Source of the DNA: Climacium dendroides
Lineage: Eukaryota > Streptophyta > Bryopsida > Hypnales > Climaciaceae
DNA length: 64,000 nucleotides
NCBI GenBank assembly: GCA_950106755.1
Contig: OX467091.1
Coordinates: 18,121,538 to 18,185,537, forward strand
Reading direction: 5' to 3'
Notes under the pieces: generated by a model
Seen by the model: the letters and a program-made list of their open reading frames with translations, nothing else
Databases searched by the model: none
Told to the model about the DNA's origin: nothing
Shown here: piece by piece, positions 29,001-42,097 of the stretch
Position numbering within the stretch: the first letter of the stretch is position 1
How the letters are laid out: every line of letters begins with the position of its first letter
Translations under genes and position numbers: made by a program

Positions 29001-29089
29001 CAAATGAAATGATCTTATTCTATAATCTTTTATGTTGATTTAAAAAGTTGACTAAATAAAATTAAAAAATCCTCATACCAAACCTTTTA
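26012..29089. other. P2 3' flank, then AT-rich spacer
   Basis: The 3' UTR probably ends before about 26400. Up to about 27400 composition is less AT-rich but shows no frame, and after that DNA is AT-rich. A short direct repeat is at about 27186-27230 (ttttcaaaagattgtatagt twice). The open frame at 27500-27694 has no support as a gene. Confidence 0.5.
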
Positions 29090-30240
29090 GTTTAACTTTG
29101 ACCCTTGTATCACACCCCTATCTCCTTATGGTACTCGAAATGCCTTTGTAAGTAAGGGGGACCTTCGGAGTGACGTCCCAAGCCTTGCAAGGGTCTAAGA
29201 AGAGAAAAATGAATGACTCCCGAGTAAATAGGGCACGATAGCGTTTTGGATTAAAAGAGAATGGTAGATTATCTTACATGCCTAAAAAACCTATGAGAAG
29301 ATGCTTCCAACTATTCAAAGAACATGTAATTTGAACTAATTGGCTAAAAGTTATGGCCATTCAAAGTTGACGGGGTGTCTTGGTGACACAAGGGCACTTA
29401 AGGGCTAGGAGTAAGAGGTTCCCAATGAATCATGGAAATATAGCATGTAGCATATCATTGAAAAGCTAAGAACACAAGAAAGTTAGAATGACAAGCATTC
29501 CAAGGTTCTAAGCTATGAACTCAAATTTATAGCCAAGAGAAGGGCCGTGGTGAAGGTGTGACACCGCTTCTAATGAACCTGAATCTTTAGAGGGCCATAA
29601 CTTTGTCAAAACTTAGACAAATGAGACAAGTAAGTAGTTTATCAGCATCTACTTGTTTTGTAAATATCCAAAATGAACTTGCGTGTGGGATTTGGAGAAC
29701 CCTCACGTAAGGGAAACCAACCCTCCTCACTCCCTCTTGGAATCTTCATGCATATTGGTAACTTAAAGTTGATGATGTAACTTTACCACCGGGTCCAAGG
29801 CACTAGTTGTATGGAATCCCGCTCTTTGCTAGGCCATTTTGGATGTATTCCAAATTATGAGTTATGATTAGCCACAAGGTGAAAGTAGCAAATATACAAT
29901 GGGCCTAAGGTGGAATGGGATGACATGCAAGGGCGGCCCAAAGGGCAGTTAACACTAGTGGGGAGTAGTGTCTCCACTGAGTGCTTGAACATCAACAGAA
30001 GTTCCGCCCATGTCACCAAGTGACATACCCAGTGTCATGTGTAGAGTGCATGTTAGTAGTTCTAGGGACTAAGACTTGATAATATGAGTTGAAAAATGAA
30101 AATTAATGTTGTGGATGCATGGCATGTGCAGTATTAGCGACTTGTGATTCAAGTGACATTGAAAGTAAAGCGTGAGTCATTAAGCTGTGAAGGGCCTCTA
30201 AAGGATGTTTGAACCTCTAAGGTATTAGTCACGACACCAT
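29090..30240. mobile_element. Possible LTR-retroelement remnant
   Basis: A block of markedly higher GC than its flanks and no long frames. It begins near tgtatcacacccctatctcc, which resembles plant LTR starts (TGT..CACACCCC). I could not find a second LTR, primer-binding site or target-site duplication, so a solo LTR or unrelated repeat are both possible. Confidence 0.3.
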
Positions 30241-31483
30241 GAAAGATTGCGGCCATTTTTGTAAAAAAAACTTAAATACTACCATTTTTATTGCAAAGAT
30301 AAAAAGATTGTGAAAATTCTTTTGTTTATATTTTTTGACATATCTAACCATAGGATCTTGAACTAGACTAGAATGCAAGGAAAAAATTTTAGAAACTTAG
30401 ACCATATAAATTGCAAGCTATTTTTGTTCATTCAAAATAGACAATTTTTTTCACCTTGCCTAAAATCCATTTGTTCTCCTATGGGAACTTTCATTAATCT
30501 TTTAAAAGTTAATTAATTATTAGGCAATTGGTTGCCAAAGGTTGTTTGTAAGATATATCAATAGAAGAAAGTGAAACAAACAAAGTTAGTTAAGCCAAAA
30601 CCACCTCTAGAATTCAATATAAGGGGTATTCCATTTAACAATAATGATTTAAAAAATTGAGATATTCAACAATAAAAAATCTTACTAGACTAGTGTGAGA
30701 ATGTGAGGAATTTAAAAAAAAAAATTTGATTGAGTAGATTACAATATGATAGTGTTTGAAGTTAGAAGGGAAAAAAACTAGATTAGCCCAACATGATCAA
30801 TAGACTTTGATTCTTTGTTTGAGATATAAACAAATAGAATAGAGAGAAAAAAAAGATATTGGTACATAGAAGGTATCAAGTTTCTTTCTTTTAGATGTTT
30901 TTATGATGTTTTATAAGCATTTCAACTATGATTTGATTCCCAATTAAATATCTTGTATTCTTTTCATTCACTAAATTTTTTTGAACCTCCCCAAACTATT
31001 TAATGTATTCAACACTTAACCTACACAATGAGTTTAATAACCAAATAACATGTTGCAATAAGTCCTTGACCACTTTAAATTTTTTCAAAACCCTTTGTTA
31101 TACTTCACATTTTTTTAAATTTAGAAATAGATTAGTTTGTAACACCTATTTTCAATTTTTGCATGTGATAAAATTATTGTTAATCCCTAAAGAACAGAGG
31201 CACATCTTAGGAAGAAATTGTCAAAAATTGCCAATTTTTAGGGCAATAAGGAAAATGATTATTACAACCATACAAATCTATACTATACTATTTTGGGAAT
31301 GTATCAAAAATAAATTTAGAAACTTTGACCAAGCACATTGAAAGATTATACCATTTGAAGTTAGAAGAAAAAGGTTTCTTCCAACTTTGCCCAACTAAAT
31401 CAACACCGTTGAACTCCTAGCGAGAGATTTTTGCAAATACATGGCTGTTGTTTTTGACATTTACATCCTGTATCATGCTAGTT
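30200..31483. other. AT-rich spacer with a decayed TTAA-family copy
   Basis: About 30240-30480 resembles the interior of copy B (47574-48153): actaccatttttattgc, atctaaccataggatctt. No intact ends are visible. The frame at 31003-31341 is low-complexity and not supported. Confidence 0.4.
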
Positions 31484-31945
31484 AAGGTAGAACAACCCAT
31501 TGTGGTCAAATGACCCCATAGTAGACACCTAGGGAATGACCCCATTATAGGGTTTTTTTATCATGTGAGATTTTGACCACAATGCATGATGATAATAAAG
31601 TGATTAGTGACTTCATTAGGAACTTCCAAGTTTTTAGTTGAATCCATTGTAAGAATTGACCTTTTAGGCCTTCTATGTTAGAAAACATTACGACTACATT
31701 AGGTGAGCAAAATGAACATCATGGATTCACATTTTGTTGGCTCTAGGGTAGTCTATAGACTCTTTTGAGCCACGATGCATTGAACACTTCAAAAATTCAT
31801 GGCAAGTCCATACTTTGTCAAAATAAACAAAATTTCAATTGCTCTCATTGTTTCTCACACTTGTATTGATGTGGGAAAAAAATTGAAAATTTTCAACAAC
31901 ATGAGGCCAAACTCCTAATTCTGACCACAATGGTCTATTTTACTT
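31484..31945. mobile_element. Inverted-repeat element of about 460 bp
   Basis: The left end (31484-31508: aaggtagaac..., cattgtggtca) and right end (31922-31945: tgaccacaatg...ttttactt) are about 25-bp imperfect inverted repeats. The interior has no coding frame. A target-site duplication was not resolved. Confidence 0.5.
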
Positions 31946-33259
31946 TACATACAAAATTTCAGAAGTAGAGAAACTTATGCTACCCAAAGTCTAGGGTAGC
32001 ATAACTTTTGATCCAAGCATCCAATTGGAAATTTTTTTAATCTTCCCACCAACTACAGGATTCATAGCTTGTGGAAAAAATTGATGAACATCCACACCTT
32101 TTCGCAAAATTTCATGAACATCCAACCAAACCAAAATGACTTCATGCACAACCAACTACAGCCTACCCAAGATTTTATTTTTTTTGTGCACGTTGAACGT
32201 TGGCTCGGTCCGGTCCTTTCAGGGTTCATCACTTCAGCTACGGCGTTCAAACTACGTGGGAAACCGCCCGGCCAGCCCCGAAGAAGTAAAGCGCGTCACC
32301 CGATCATGCACTCACTCATCAGGTCAAAGTCTTGAATCCCAGACTGAACTGAATGGAAAGTAGTTGAATTGCAGCTGCTTTTTTTCACTGTAGAACTGTA
32401 GCGCCAGGAGGATTGGGTTGTGCATTTGTGTGTCGATGCTTCCTAATGGCGTGCTTTTCACATAAACAACGAATTTAGCTCCATTTCCATTCCAGGTTTC
32501 AGGAAGAATCTGGGGCTCCTGGAATCCTTCCTTTGAAATATGCTTTATCCTTCGGTCTTTCCGATGACCTTGGCCACTTGGGCAGCGTGTGACAAATCTG
32601 GCTGTAAACTGAAGTGAATCATGTGTCAGGACAAAAAGGGAGAGACTTCATTGGCCCTTGGGGCAGTATGTAATGACACTCTTTGATAAGATCATTAAAA
32701 TGGTGCTGGTTTCCACAATGTAAAATAATATAAAATAAAACTGTAAGGATACCGTGCTCACGTGGACAAAGACATTTGGATTGTGCATATTCTCCGATAA
32801 CCACAAACTGAAGTTCCAACAGTGAGACATTTGCGTTGTGAGACATTCCTAAGCCCTGGGCTAGCATTTTGCACAACCCTTGGCAGCGAGAAATATCCAT
32901 GAATGCTCAACGGAAACAAGGCGAGGAGATTATTACCAGGCAACGGAAACACTCAAGGTAACGGAAACAAGGCAACGGATATCCCCAACTAGAACGTTCC
33001 TACAATCGCAGCTTTCTGTGCACACATGTACCAAGGCTCGTTTAGAGAATTCATGGCTGGTTTTGTAGCTGGCGACAAAATTGTTGTCACTGGTGGTGGA
33101 ACATAATTTACAACTCGGGCAGGGGCATTTCTATGATTAGTTCAATCACAGTGTTTGTTGCCCAAAGAATGCGAATCTGATAAGTCTATCCTACATAGAG
33201 ACCCTAGCTACAAGTGAAATGCCATAGCTACAAGTGAAGACCTAATTTTGACTACGGAT
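31946..33259. other. Spacer, partly GC-richer, downstream of the COBRA-like gene
   Basis: About 32180-32360 and 32400-33060 are less AT-rich than the surroundings. No frame could be linked to a protein family. The final 200 bases are probably the 3' UTR of the minus-strand COBRA-like gene. Confidence 0.4.
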
Positions 33260-36128
33260 TTACAACAACTCAACCGGGCCGCCGAGGAAGAGCGTGCACA
33301 TCAGTGCCAGCACCAAAACGGCGAGAGCGGAAGGTGAAGCCCAGGCCGCTCCACTGGTTGGGAAGTAGTCGGGCATGGCGCATTTGTCGCCATTGAACCA
33401 AACTTGAGACGGAAAGCCATCGCTCCCTTTCACCACAATCCCTGGCGTGGATTTCTTGGTGAAAGAGAACACCGACTGCAACACGGAGACTCCCGTCTTG
33501 GCCTGACTGGAGGCCAGCAGGTAGTTGTTGTACCCCTCCTGCCCCTGCACCACCATGCTGGTGTTATTTGGCGGAATTTTGGTGGCGTTGAACGTGTATG
33601 CTTTCTCAAAGCCGGGCAAGGCTTTGTCCATCTCCACTACGGCGAACCAGTCGGGGTGCGTCACGTTGTCCCAGTCGAAGAGCGACATGCGCGCACTCCA
33701 CCCGTTGGAGTAGTCGGACACGATGTGCCAGTTAATGTTCACGCCGCAGTTGTCTGGGCACGGCAGAGGGCTGGGCACGGGGTTGTGCAAAATGCTAGCC
33801 CAGGCCAGGATCTGCGCCGAGCGATTCTCAGGGGCCAGCGTTAAGGCGCTGTAAGGGAGCAGCATCGCCGACTGGTTGGTGCTGCACGTGGGTTGCGGGT
33901 TAGTAGCGCAGCCACAGGCACAAGTCGGGCAGGGCACGATGGAGTCGTTGTTGTAGGAAGAGAAGGAGACGCAGCACTTGGGAGGGGGCGCGTCGGAGCC
34001 GACGGTCACGTTGCAGCTCACCTGTAGGCAGGCAACCCAGGTCGAACATCGGTCAGCCATTTCAATTCATTGCCAAGACAAATTACTTCGCGCTGTGCTT
34101 CGATGCTAGAAAAATGAACAATTCGAATGATCACATGTGATTTGTAATTCAAGCACAGCCGAAATTCATACACAGCCAAATCTCAATAATCATAAGAAGA
34201 CTTCACTTGGCTGGGTCTGAATTCCATAACATGATCAAATTCAATGAAGCACAAGGCACATTGGACACAGGAAAGTAAGTCTCCATAGGACCTACTCAAT
34301 CGGTGCTCAAATGACATCCTTTTCCGATACTCAGGCTTCGAATTCACATGCCAAAAGAAAGGAATGAATGAGTTCGATTAATTTGTACCTGCCACGTCTT
34401 CATGGCGCTGGTGGAGTAATCCAGGTACGGGTCCGGGAAAACACTCGGCTCCAGGAGTCTCGGAGCCCCGCACGTGTAGCTCCCGTTTCCGATTTTGAAG
34501 GCCGCTGGAGGGACCAGGTGGAGCAAGTCTTCGGCGTGCGGGGGGATCTTGTACACTTGCATGGTGAACGCGGACTTAGACTTGGAAGGGTCGATCACCT
34601 CTGGAAGAATGGTTCCGTTCCTGCAACAGTACTTCACGCCCCCGACGGTCGTGTCGTTCTGGCTGGTGATCGGCAGGTCGGAGATCACGGGGTTCGGGGA
34701 GCAACTGATGGCGGAGTTCAAATCCGGAACTGAGGTATAGTACGCGCCCGCGTCCCCGCCTACACAGAGCTGGATATCGTTTACTTTCGGCCGGGCGCCC
34801 TGCATCGTGTAGATGAACTCGCCCTCTTGCCACGTCCAAGAAAGCTGCCAGTTGTCCAGCCGGCCAAAGGGGCTGTCGTTCGAAATCGTCACCTGCAGGC
34901 AGGAGGAGAAGGATCAACAAGCGTTCAGTAGAAGACGAGACTCTGCTACAATTAATTCTTGTGCAACAAGTCTACCGAGCCACAGTCAACAGAAGAGAAG
35001 AGAAGGACAATCACGAGAGCCGTTTGTAAACGATAAACAAGCGTTCAGGAAACAGATGAAACACTAGAGTCTCCTATAATTCTTATGCAATGAGTCTATC
35101 GGGACACAGTCAAGAGAAGGGAAGAACAATCACCATAGCTTTGTAATTGCTGGTGTAGGCAGAAATCACATCGTACGTAATTGTGATATCGCCATAAATG
35201 GGTTTTAAGAATATGTCATCGCCAGTCAGCGTGATGTTATCGCTGGGCTCAGCACAGCAAGTGTGCATTGTGGTATCTGCATCCACAATTCCAAATTAGT
35301 CTCAATGACAACCAAATGCGAAACCTTGCTACAACAAACGAAACACAAGACAGTGATTAAACCACAACTTACTTCCGTAAAGCTTAGGCGTGCTGCAGTT
35401 GTAATCCGCGTTGGTGATGTTCAGAGTGAGTGGCATTGGAGACAGCGGTTCCCCGAACTCCGTGCCCACTATCTTGAATTCTTTCAAGATCTTCGTCAAA
35501 TCCCCTGCTGTTTCAATGGAGTTTCGCAGGGTTTGAGGAGGAGAGGCTGACAACACTGCCCCTTCAGACACATTCGCAGGAAACGCTCTTCCATCCTCCA
35601 GTTGCAATCCTTCAGCAGATACCATAATCTACACGAACCAGAAATGAAAATATTTAAGGAGGAATATACAAAACTAGTACCAAGTTCATTAAGAATTGCA
35701 AACTGCAGAGATATGTTGAATTCAAAAAGAGATTAACAGCGGTGTCAGACCTCCTGGTGGCTGTAAGTGAGCCCCACCCCCCAAGACTCCAGAGTCAAGT
35801 ATCCCTGGTTCGTCAAAGTGACTTGCGCCTCGAACTTATAAGGTTGCTTGTCCAAACTCGAAGCATTGGGATAAATCGCCGTCGTCGACTCCAATACGTA
35901 CAGCACCTCCACGCCCTCGCAAACCGGATACACGTATTCCGAGTTAGGCCCAGGCGCAGGCGCAGGCGCAGGCGAAGGGACGGGCGTCGGTGCTGCCGAA
36001 GGGACGAGCGTCGGTGCTGGCGAAGGCGCTACGGTCTGCCCGTAGACCGACCCAAGAAATGTACACAGCAAAATCACTCCAACCCAACCCCAAATTGATC
36101 CTCTCGAGCCTTCCATGGCTCGAAGCAT
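33260..36128 (-). CDS. COBL: COBRA-like GPI-anchored protein (COBL7/10 subgroup)
   Basis: COBRA-like proteins sit on the outer plasma membrane or wall and affect cellulose deposition and oriented growth. Exons (in transcript order) are 35751-36128, 35373-35628, 35134-35276, 34389-34892 and 33260-34021, giving 680 residues. In order there is a signal peptide (about 14-30, ending VYGQ), a Pro/Ala-Pro linker at about 33-60, a long N-terminal domain typical of the COBL7-11 subgroup (CEGVEVLYVLEST, LTLESWGVGLTYS, GDLTKILKEF), and then the COBRA domain with CCVSFSSYN and the Cys-rich CPTCACGC. It ends in a hydrophobic tail (about 655-675) of GPI-signal type. Many NxT/S sites fit a secreted protein. 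All donors are GT; phases agree. Translation could also begin at the second ATG (36116). Its partial copy lies at 52815-54637. Confidence 0.92.
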
Positions 36129-37063
36129 ACAGAAAATCTCAGAATTCCACTCAGCCTAACAAGAACCTCCTTCCCTAAACCAAAATCACCCCACCCCCAC
36201 CCCGCCAAAAAAAAACAGAACAAATGCAACAAGAACTCACACCGCCCCAGCACAACCCGATCCTCCTCGCATCGAAATCCTAAATCTCGAACACCAAAGA
36301 CCTCCCCCAGAACGGAACCCTCTTAAAACAAGATTACCACCCGCATCACCTAAATTCCCCCAAACCCAAATTAAGCAAATCGCGGCAGCTGCAACAAACC
36401 CCTCCCGCAATGCGTGAACACCAATTCTGCAAACAAAAGCTTCCGATCAAGGGCACCAGGAAGGGAGAAGAGAGAGTAGTGAGGTGCGAGAGGAGATGGA
36501 GTGGGTTATGTGCGAGGATCTCTAAGTGATGAACGTAAGGGAGATATCTTATGGAAGTCCTGGCAAACGCGGCTTTCTGGCTGAAGAGCGACTTGAGCGT
36601 TGCAGCCGCAGCACGCGAGGGACGGAGGCTGCAATGGGCTGCAATTTTGTCTAAAAATGGCAAGATAAATGGGTGGAATAGGGTAGAATTGGGGTGCGAT
36701 TCGCGAGAACGGGGAGTTGGGTCTTGATGTGGCGTGCGCGGACCGTGTTGGGGTTGAAGGCGCTTGACTGGGGGAGGGAGTGATGAGCGCAGCAGCAGCG
36801 TCCTGGCAGCGTCCTCCAGGGGGGGACGAGCTGGCGTTGGCCTGGCCGGAACAGGGCCGCTTCCAACGGTCCCAGTGCCTGACTTCGGAGGTCTGATTAC
36901 CGAGTGACAGCCCAACGGCCCTCCATCCGTCCGTTCGCAAGGGCCAGCGCGTAGGCTTGGTCCCACGCCAATGGTCTGAGTGCTGGACTCAGTCCCACGT
37001 TGGGCCGACCCTCAAGCTTGCTATTGGCGACACCCAAATCTGGTGCCTCAGGCATTTAGGGGT
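36129..37063 (-). promoter_or_regulatory. 5' UTR and promoter of the COBRA-like gene
   Basis: C-rich on the plus strand and GC-rich up to about 37000. The first 400 bases are recognisably homologous to sequence upstream of the pseudogene (for example acccgcatcacctaa and gcaatgcgtgaacac in both), so this leader and promoter were part of the duplicated segment. A minus-strand frame of about 200 codons at 36346-36966 looks like GC-rich non-coding DNA. Confidence 0.5.
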
Positions 37064-38100
37064 TAAGTGGTTGGAAATGGGTCGGCTACCTTAAATCTGA
37101 AGAGCGACATCACTTTGAGGTTCAATAAAACCTAACCAAGTTGCTATTTTTAGCAATTTATTATATTCCCTTGGTCCCACTAAAAACCTCCCAAAATCTT
37201 CCGCATGTAGGATTAACTATATTTTTAAGTCTTTGTACCAATGATATGTACATTCAAGAATTAGTAACCCATCCTTTGGATCTATACAAAATTTTCAGCT
37301 TAAGTGCCGTCGTTTAGGCACCCAAAATCTATATGAAAAGTATCAAATTTGAGCGTCGTTTGTAAACATTGCCAACTCATCATTCTTGATGGTTTAAAGG
37401 TTGGTGGCAACAATGGGATTGTAGAAATATATGCTCTCCACCTAAATATCACAACAAGGAAACAAGTCCCCCCCTTCATGATGCATAGCGCCCAAGTGGT
37501 CACTGAATCCATCGTCAATAGTATTGTTTGAAGAAGCAACAAGTACAAGTTGCCTCATATAGGCAAGGCCAAGTTTACTAGGAGAAGAATGCTCCTTGAA
37601 TGCTTGCCACTTATTCCTTGCAATGTCATTCAATACAACTAACGCTTATTTAATGGTCGAAATTAGTAAATGGGACTTTCTAGCAAGACACAAATTCTAC
37701 TTGATTTAAGAGGTTTTTAGTGAGACATAGGGAGTATTTTTTTTAAATTCTTTGTGAAGTCTAATTTTAGCATCAAAAATCCAATTTTTAAAATGACTAA
37801 TTATGATTTTTCTATTCAAGATTTTGTGCAAGGATGTCCCTTGCAATCTTGACTTTTCATGGTATTGAGGGCTCTTGGAAATGAACCTCAAGTACCATAG
37901 ATCTTAGAGAAAAAAAGCACATTAGAAATTGATTTAAAAAAAATTGTAGAGTAGATTTTGAGAAGTCATAAATTGATTGGGGTTATGCATGTTAGGCCCT
38001 TTATTCTCATATTTTTCTGGTGACCAACTTTTTAGATTTGACATGTCAAAAGAGGATTGAAAGATTTCTAATCACTTTTGCAATTTTAACCCCTTCATGA
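37064..38100. repeat. Dispersed repeat interrupted by a DNA transposon; matches 48185-48640
   Basis: 37110-37165 plus 37737-38090 align with 48185-48630: aataaaacctaa, ttgctatttttag, tagcatcaaaaat, attttctattcaagattttgt, gttgagggctct, ttgtagagtagattttgaga and gttatgcatgttaggccc. The segment between them here is a separate insertion. Confidence 0.75.
37166..37734. mobile_element. Stowaway-like (Tc1/mariner) MITE, 569 bp
   Basis: The termini TTCCCTTGGTCCCACTAAAA and the inverse of CTCCCTATGTCTCACTAAAA match the Stowaway-type CTCCCTnnGTCCCA pattern; about 25-bp inverted repeats. TA flanks both sides (37164-37165 and 37735-37736). The related locus at about 48240 has only tttatattttt at this point, an apparent empty site. 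No transposase frame. Confidence 0.8.
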
Positions 38101-41100
38101 TCAAACATTATAATCTTTAGAAACTTATTATTATTTTTTGAATTTTTGAATTTTTTATTACTAATGTGTTTAGAAGTTGCTTAAGTAGATAGTAATAAGG
38201 ACTTCTACCTTAGTCACTATAAATTTCATGGCGTTCAAGGAGCTTCTACTAGTTCCCAAGGCCAAATAAGAAAAATTCAACGAATTTGCTAAACTTAGTG
38301 TATCTATTTGGTATGATCATGTTGAGTAAGTTAGAGAATTTAGGGAGAAGGAAAGCCACTCACTATCATGACTCTCCCTAAAAGCATTACAGGAAATGGT
38401 CTATTAAACAAACCCTTAAAGGCAATGATACTAGTGCATGAGTGCAAAGAGGAAAGTCAATGAGCCTTAAACTTAGTTGTAGGTATATGCCTACAACCAT
38501 TTGGAGGTGTTTATAACATACCTACCTATAATATAGATACACTATAACATAGAAAAAATCTATATTATAGGTACTTATAATATAGACACCTATAACTATA
38601 AAAGGTGTTCATAATATAGTCTCTTAAATTCATGGGATTATAGATTCTATGTTCACATGCTAACACTTCCCCCCTAAAAGAATGAGATACATTACTAAGG
38701 TAGTCACTTAAAAATGATTTGCATACTCAAAAGATGAACATGTGCATTTCTTGTTTCTACAAAAATTGTAAAAGTAATTCTTTTTAGACACTTTTTGTCC
38801 ATTGCTGTGCCATAGGATTAAAGAACTATTGAATGATTGATATGGAATTAGAATTTGAGAACATTATCAATAGAAATATATGAAAAAATTTAAATAGGTG
38901 GCCATAAAGAATTCTTGCCAATATCAACTTTGAACAACTGAAATAGCCCTCGTAAGAAGTAAGATACAAGACAAAAATTATAAATTGCCACTACAAATTA
39001 TTGAAATAAAATATGTAATACAACATTCAATTGAAGCAGACTTACACTAATTGAATTAGTTTGAGTATTAGAAGGAAATGAAGAGGCCATCTTATCAACA
39101 ACAGATGTCATAATCCATGTAATTGATAAGGCAATTTATTTTGACCATAAACACAAGTAGGATTTGGTCATTTAGCAACATTCAATTTGAAAACAAATGA
39201 GGGCTAAAACATTTAGTGATTTCCATAAAGCACTCTGTCTCTAACAACATCTTCTAAAACACAGACACATTTTGCTTCCCTACTGCACTAGCAATGTACA
39301 AACAATGTACATTTCAGGAGGCAACCACACTTTTAGAACCCGAACGTGACCACTACGTTTCTACTTCAAAAGTCCATAACTAATTCCATGAAGCTCCAAA
39401 AAATACGAAATGACTTGGGTTCATTGCCAATTCCATTCATCTTTCCAAGAAAATTGGACTGAAAAATCATTTTTTAAAGAGAAGCCAGTAATCCCTTCCC
39501 CAAATTCATTCATTATCAGACCTGAAATATGGGTGCTTCATGGACCCCCTAAACCCTAAACCCTAAAAAAACCCTAAACCTAAACCTAACCTTTAGTTAG
39601 CCGACTTAGCCCATCTTTTTTTTCCCCTCTCCGCTAACCCCCAGATCCTCACTGCCACTTAGTCAGCCAGCCAACCCATATTTCCCCAAAACTTTCACTT
39701 TTTGACATTTCACTTTCCCATGTTGAAAATCTCCCAAATTTTGGGCTTTAAGGTGGGCCGATCTCTTCTAGGGCAGGTCATTTACGGTAAACCCACCTGA
39801 AAAAAATTTAAAAACTAAAAACTAAAAATTAAAAAAATTAAAACATAAAAAAAAATTAAAAAATTAAAAATTAAAAACTAAAAAATTAAAAGGTTAAAAA
39901 ATTAAAAAAAATTAAAATCTCTTTTTGCAATACTGTATCATGCATACAGGGAGTGAGGGCACCTGTTTTTCAACGTACGCTTTACCTTACCAACCAGTCC
40001 CCCCGAGAAGAACTGAATGCAATGCAGTGGTTGGAAGCTTCACAGTGACGGACGGCTTCTAATCTCCACCACCTAATCTTACTTAATGCTGGACCACCAG
40101 AATTTTAACTCAAGCTAAGCTTGAGATTAGTTTGAGACATGGGCCGTGCTTAGTAACTTACTAGTTACTACTGATTGGGTGGTTCTTTCTTGGCCTGCCA
40201 CGTCAGCTGAGGCTCCCCATGGTTGCCAAATGTTGGCAGATCCATACTTGTCTCTGGAAACTTGTGTGGCTTTGAGAGTAAACTGAGTTTGGTATGGAAA
40301 ACTAGCACCCACTTAATGGATTCTGCTCATGATTTGGAGCAGTTATAATAATAAGGTAGAGACACCCATAACCGAGAACTTGAGCTGTAATAGTGGACAT
40401 GATCTGCAACAGTATTTCGGTGAAGCAAATAATTTGTGAAAAGTGCAAAGATACGGAAAAAAAAAATGGCGGAGATAGCAAAAAAAATTTGGTGAATTTA
40501 CAGCTTGAACTGAAATTACTGTAAATTGTGAAAGCTTGAAGTTGGGCTCGACCCATGTCTAATGCCTAGCCCTTAAAAAAATGCCGATGAGGATGTTATC
40601 TGGCCCGATGAATGAGAAAGAGTCTCTCCATGCAGGACAGAGGTGCATGCAACTATTCATCCTCGGAATTTTGTGGGGAAAAGGGAACGTCTTCTACAGT
40701 AACTTGTCTCCCAATGAGTACTTTTTCATTTTTTTTTAAAAACCAACCAGATGATTTCTACAGTGACCAGCTCGTCGTTTGAGGACTAGAGTCTTATAAA
40801 ATTGATCATTGGGAGAGTACTTGTAGGTAACTCTAATGCACAAAAGGAGGCACAAGAAGTTTTGTGGTAGTGTCGGGGCTACATTGATTACTGAACCCAA
40901 TTTCTTTGAATTCAAAATTAATGTGAAATGGGTTCCACCCCCTCTCTTGGATTTGAAACACCCAACTGATTGCCTACAAGGTAGTGGTTGGTAATGGGTG
41001 GCGTCCACCTTAAGCTTAAATTAAGGTGGGTACCAGGGCTTTTTGGGAGGACTTTTTGGATTACACCAAAAAAAATAATTTGGCTAAAAAAATGCCAAAA

Positions 41101-41816
41101 ACTTGGATGAAATTGCCTAAAAACTTTGAAGTAAAAAAAAATCTTGGATGGAGTCTCCAAAAAACTTTGAATTAAAAAAAAATTGGATGAAATCTCTAGA
41201 TTGTGGATGAAACTAACTTATAGACATGTGATATGTACCAATGTGATATTTTCTATACAATATGTGGATGAATGTTGAAATTTGGAGCACTACTACAACA
41301 TTTTATATCGCTACTTTGGCACTTTTTAAGAAATGAAAACAAAACAAAACTAGTGGGTAACACCTAAATTGAACCATCACTTTTTGCTACTATGCCTAAT
41401 TTCTATTATTAGATTGGTATAATTTTCATTGATTTTTTTGATGGAAAGTGAAAGGAGGTTCCAACATACTAAAGAATGCAACATTTGGATAGTATATACA
41501 AAAGTTAGGAAGGGTCTAAGTTTTTTTTGGTAGATTTTCTAAAATTGTTTCTTCCACCTTAGTAGATACAAATTAATGGTTGTTACACCTTCACCCCATT
41601 TTCAAACTTTAGAGAACATGGACATGGTACTTTTCAGTTGGCTCTCCTTGGCTTGCAAAGGTGCCATTCTCTGAAGATTATGAATGGCCATTATTCTCCT
41701 CAAGAAGTGAGGAATGGACGTGAAGAAAATTTCTCATGCAAATGATTCATCTCGCTTTCACCCTCTACAATAACAAGTTCACCCTAGTCAATTGGAAAGT
41801 ATTCCCAATTGCAATA
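38101..41816. other. Repeat-rich spacer
   Basis: About 38510-38620 has local repeats of tataatatag/tacctataa, also seen at 56940-57040. 39801-39918 is low-complexity AAAATT-type DNA. 40560-40760 is the dispersed repeat shared with 16140 and 52130. 41040-41350 resembles 50040-50310 (aataatttggct, gtggatga, gacatgtgatatg, aatgtgatattttctat). 41360-41566 is a truncated, reverse copy of the 280-bp MITE family. No gene is supported. Confidence 0.55.
39546..39593. repeat. Short interstitial telomere-like tract
   Basis: Contains ccctaaaccctaaaccctaa followed by imperfect ccctaaacc and taaacctaa units: the plant (CCCTAAA)n repeat, degenerate at its right end. Confidence 0.8.
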
Positions 41817-42097
41817 AGGTAGGTACACCCAAATGTGCCACTGACCTTAAATTGCCATCTATACTATATGTACATCTCCAAAATCAGTTCTGTACCTATG
41901 TGGAAGAAAGTCAAGAAACGCTTTCAGAACCAAACTTTGTTCCTCCATAACTTTTGGATACAATATCCAAATGCCACGTTCTTTAGTGCATTGGAACCTC
42001 CTTTCACTTGCCAACAAGAACATATGAAAATTTGACTAGTCTAATAATAGAAAATAGGATCAATATCAACAAGTGGTTGTTTTGGGTGTACCTACCT
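41817..42097 (+). mobile_element. 280-bp TA-flanked MITE, best-preserved copy
   Basis: Starts AGGTAGGTACACCCAAA and ends with its exact inverse (17 bp), flanked by TA at 41815-41816 and 42098-42099, a Tc1/mariner-type target duplication. The interior carries tgtacatctccaaaatca, tttagtgcattggaacctcc and tttcacttgccaacaagaa. The short frame inside (41835-42035) is not a gene. Confidence 0.85.

Noticed and set aside
33404..33844. 146-codon plus-strand frame
   Set aside because: Antisense shadow of the last COBRA-like exon.
36346..36966. Minus-strand frames of up to 206 codons upstream of the COBRA-like gene
   Set aside because: Overlapping frames of similar length in a GC-rich promoter region, no domain, no conserved counterpart upstream of the pseudogene.
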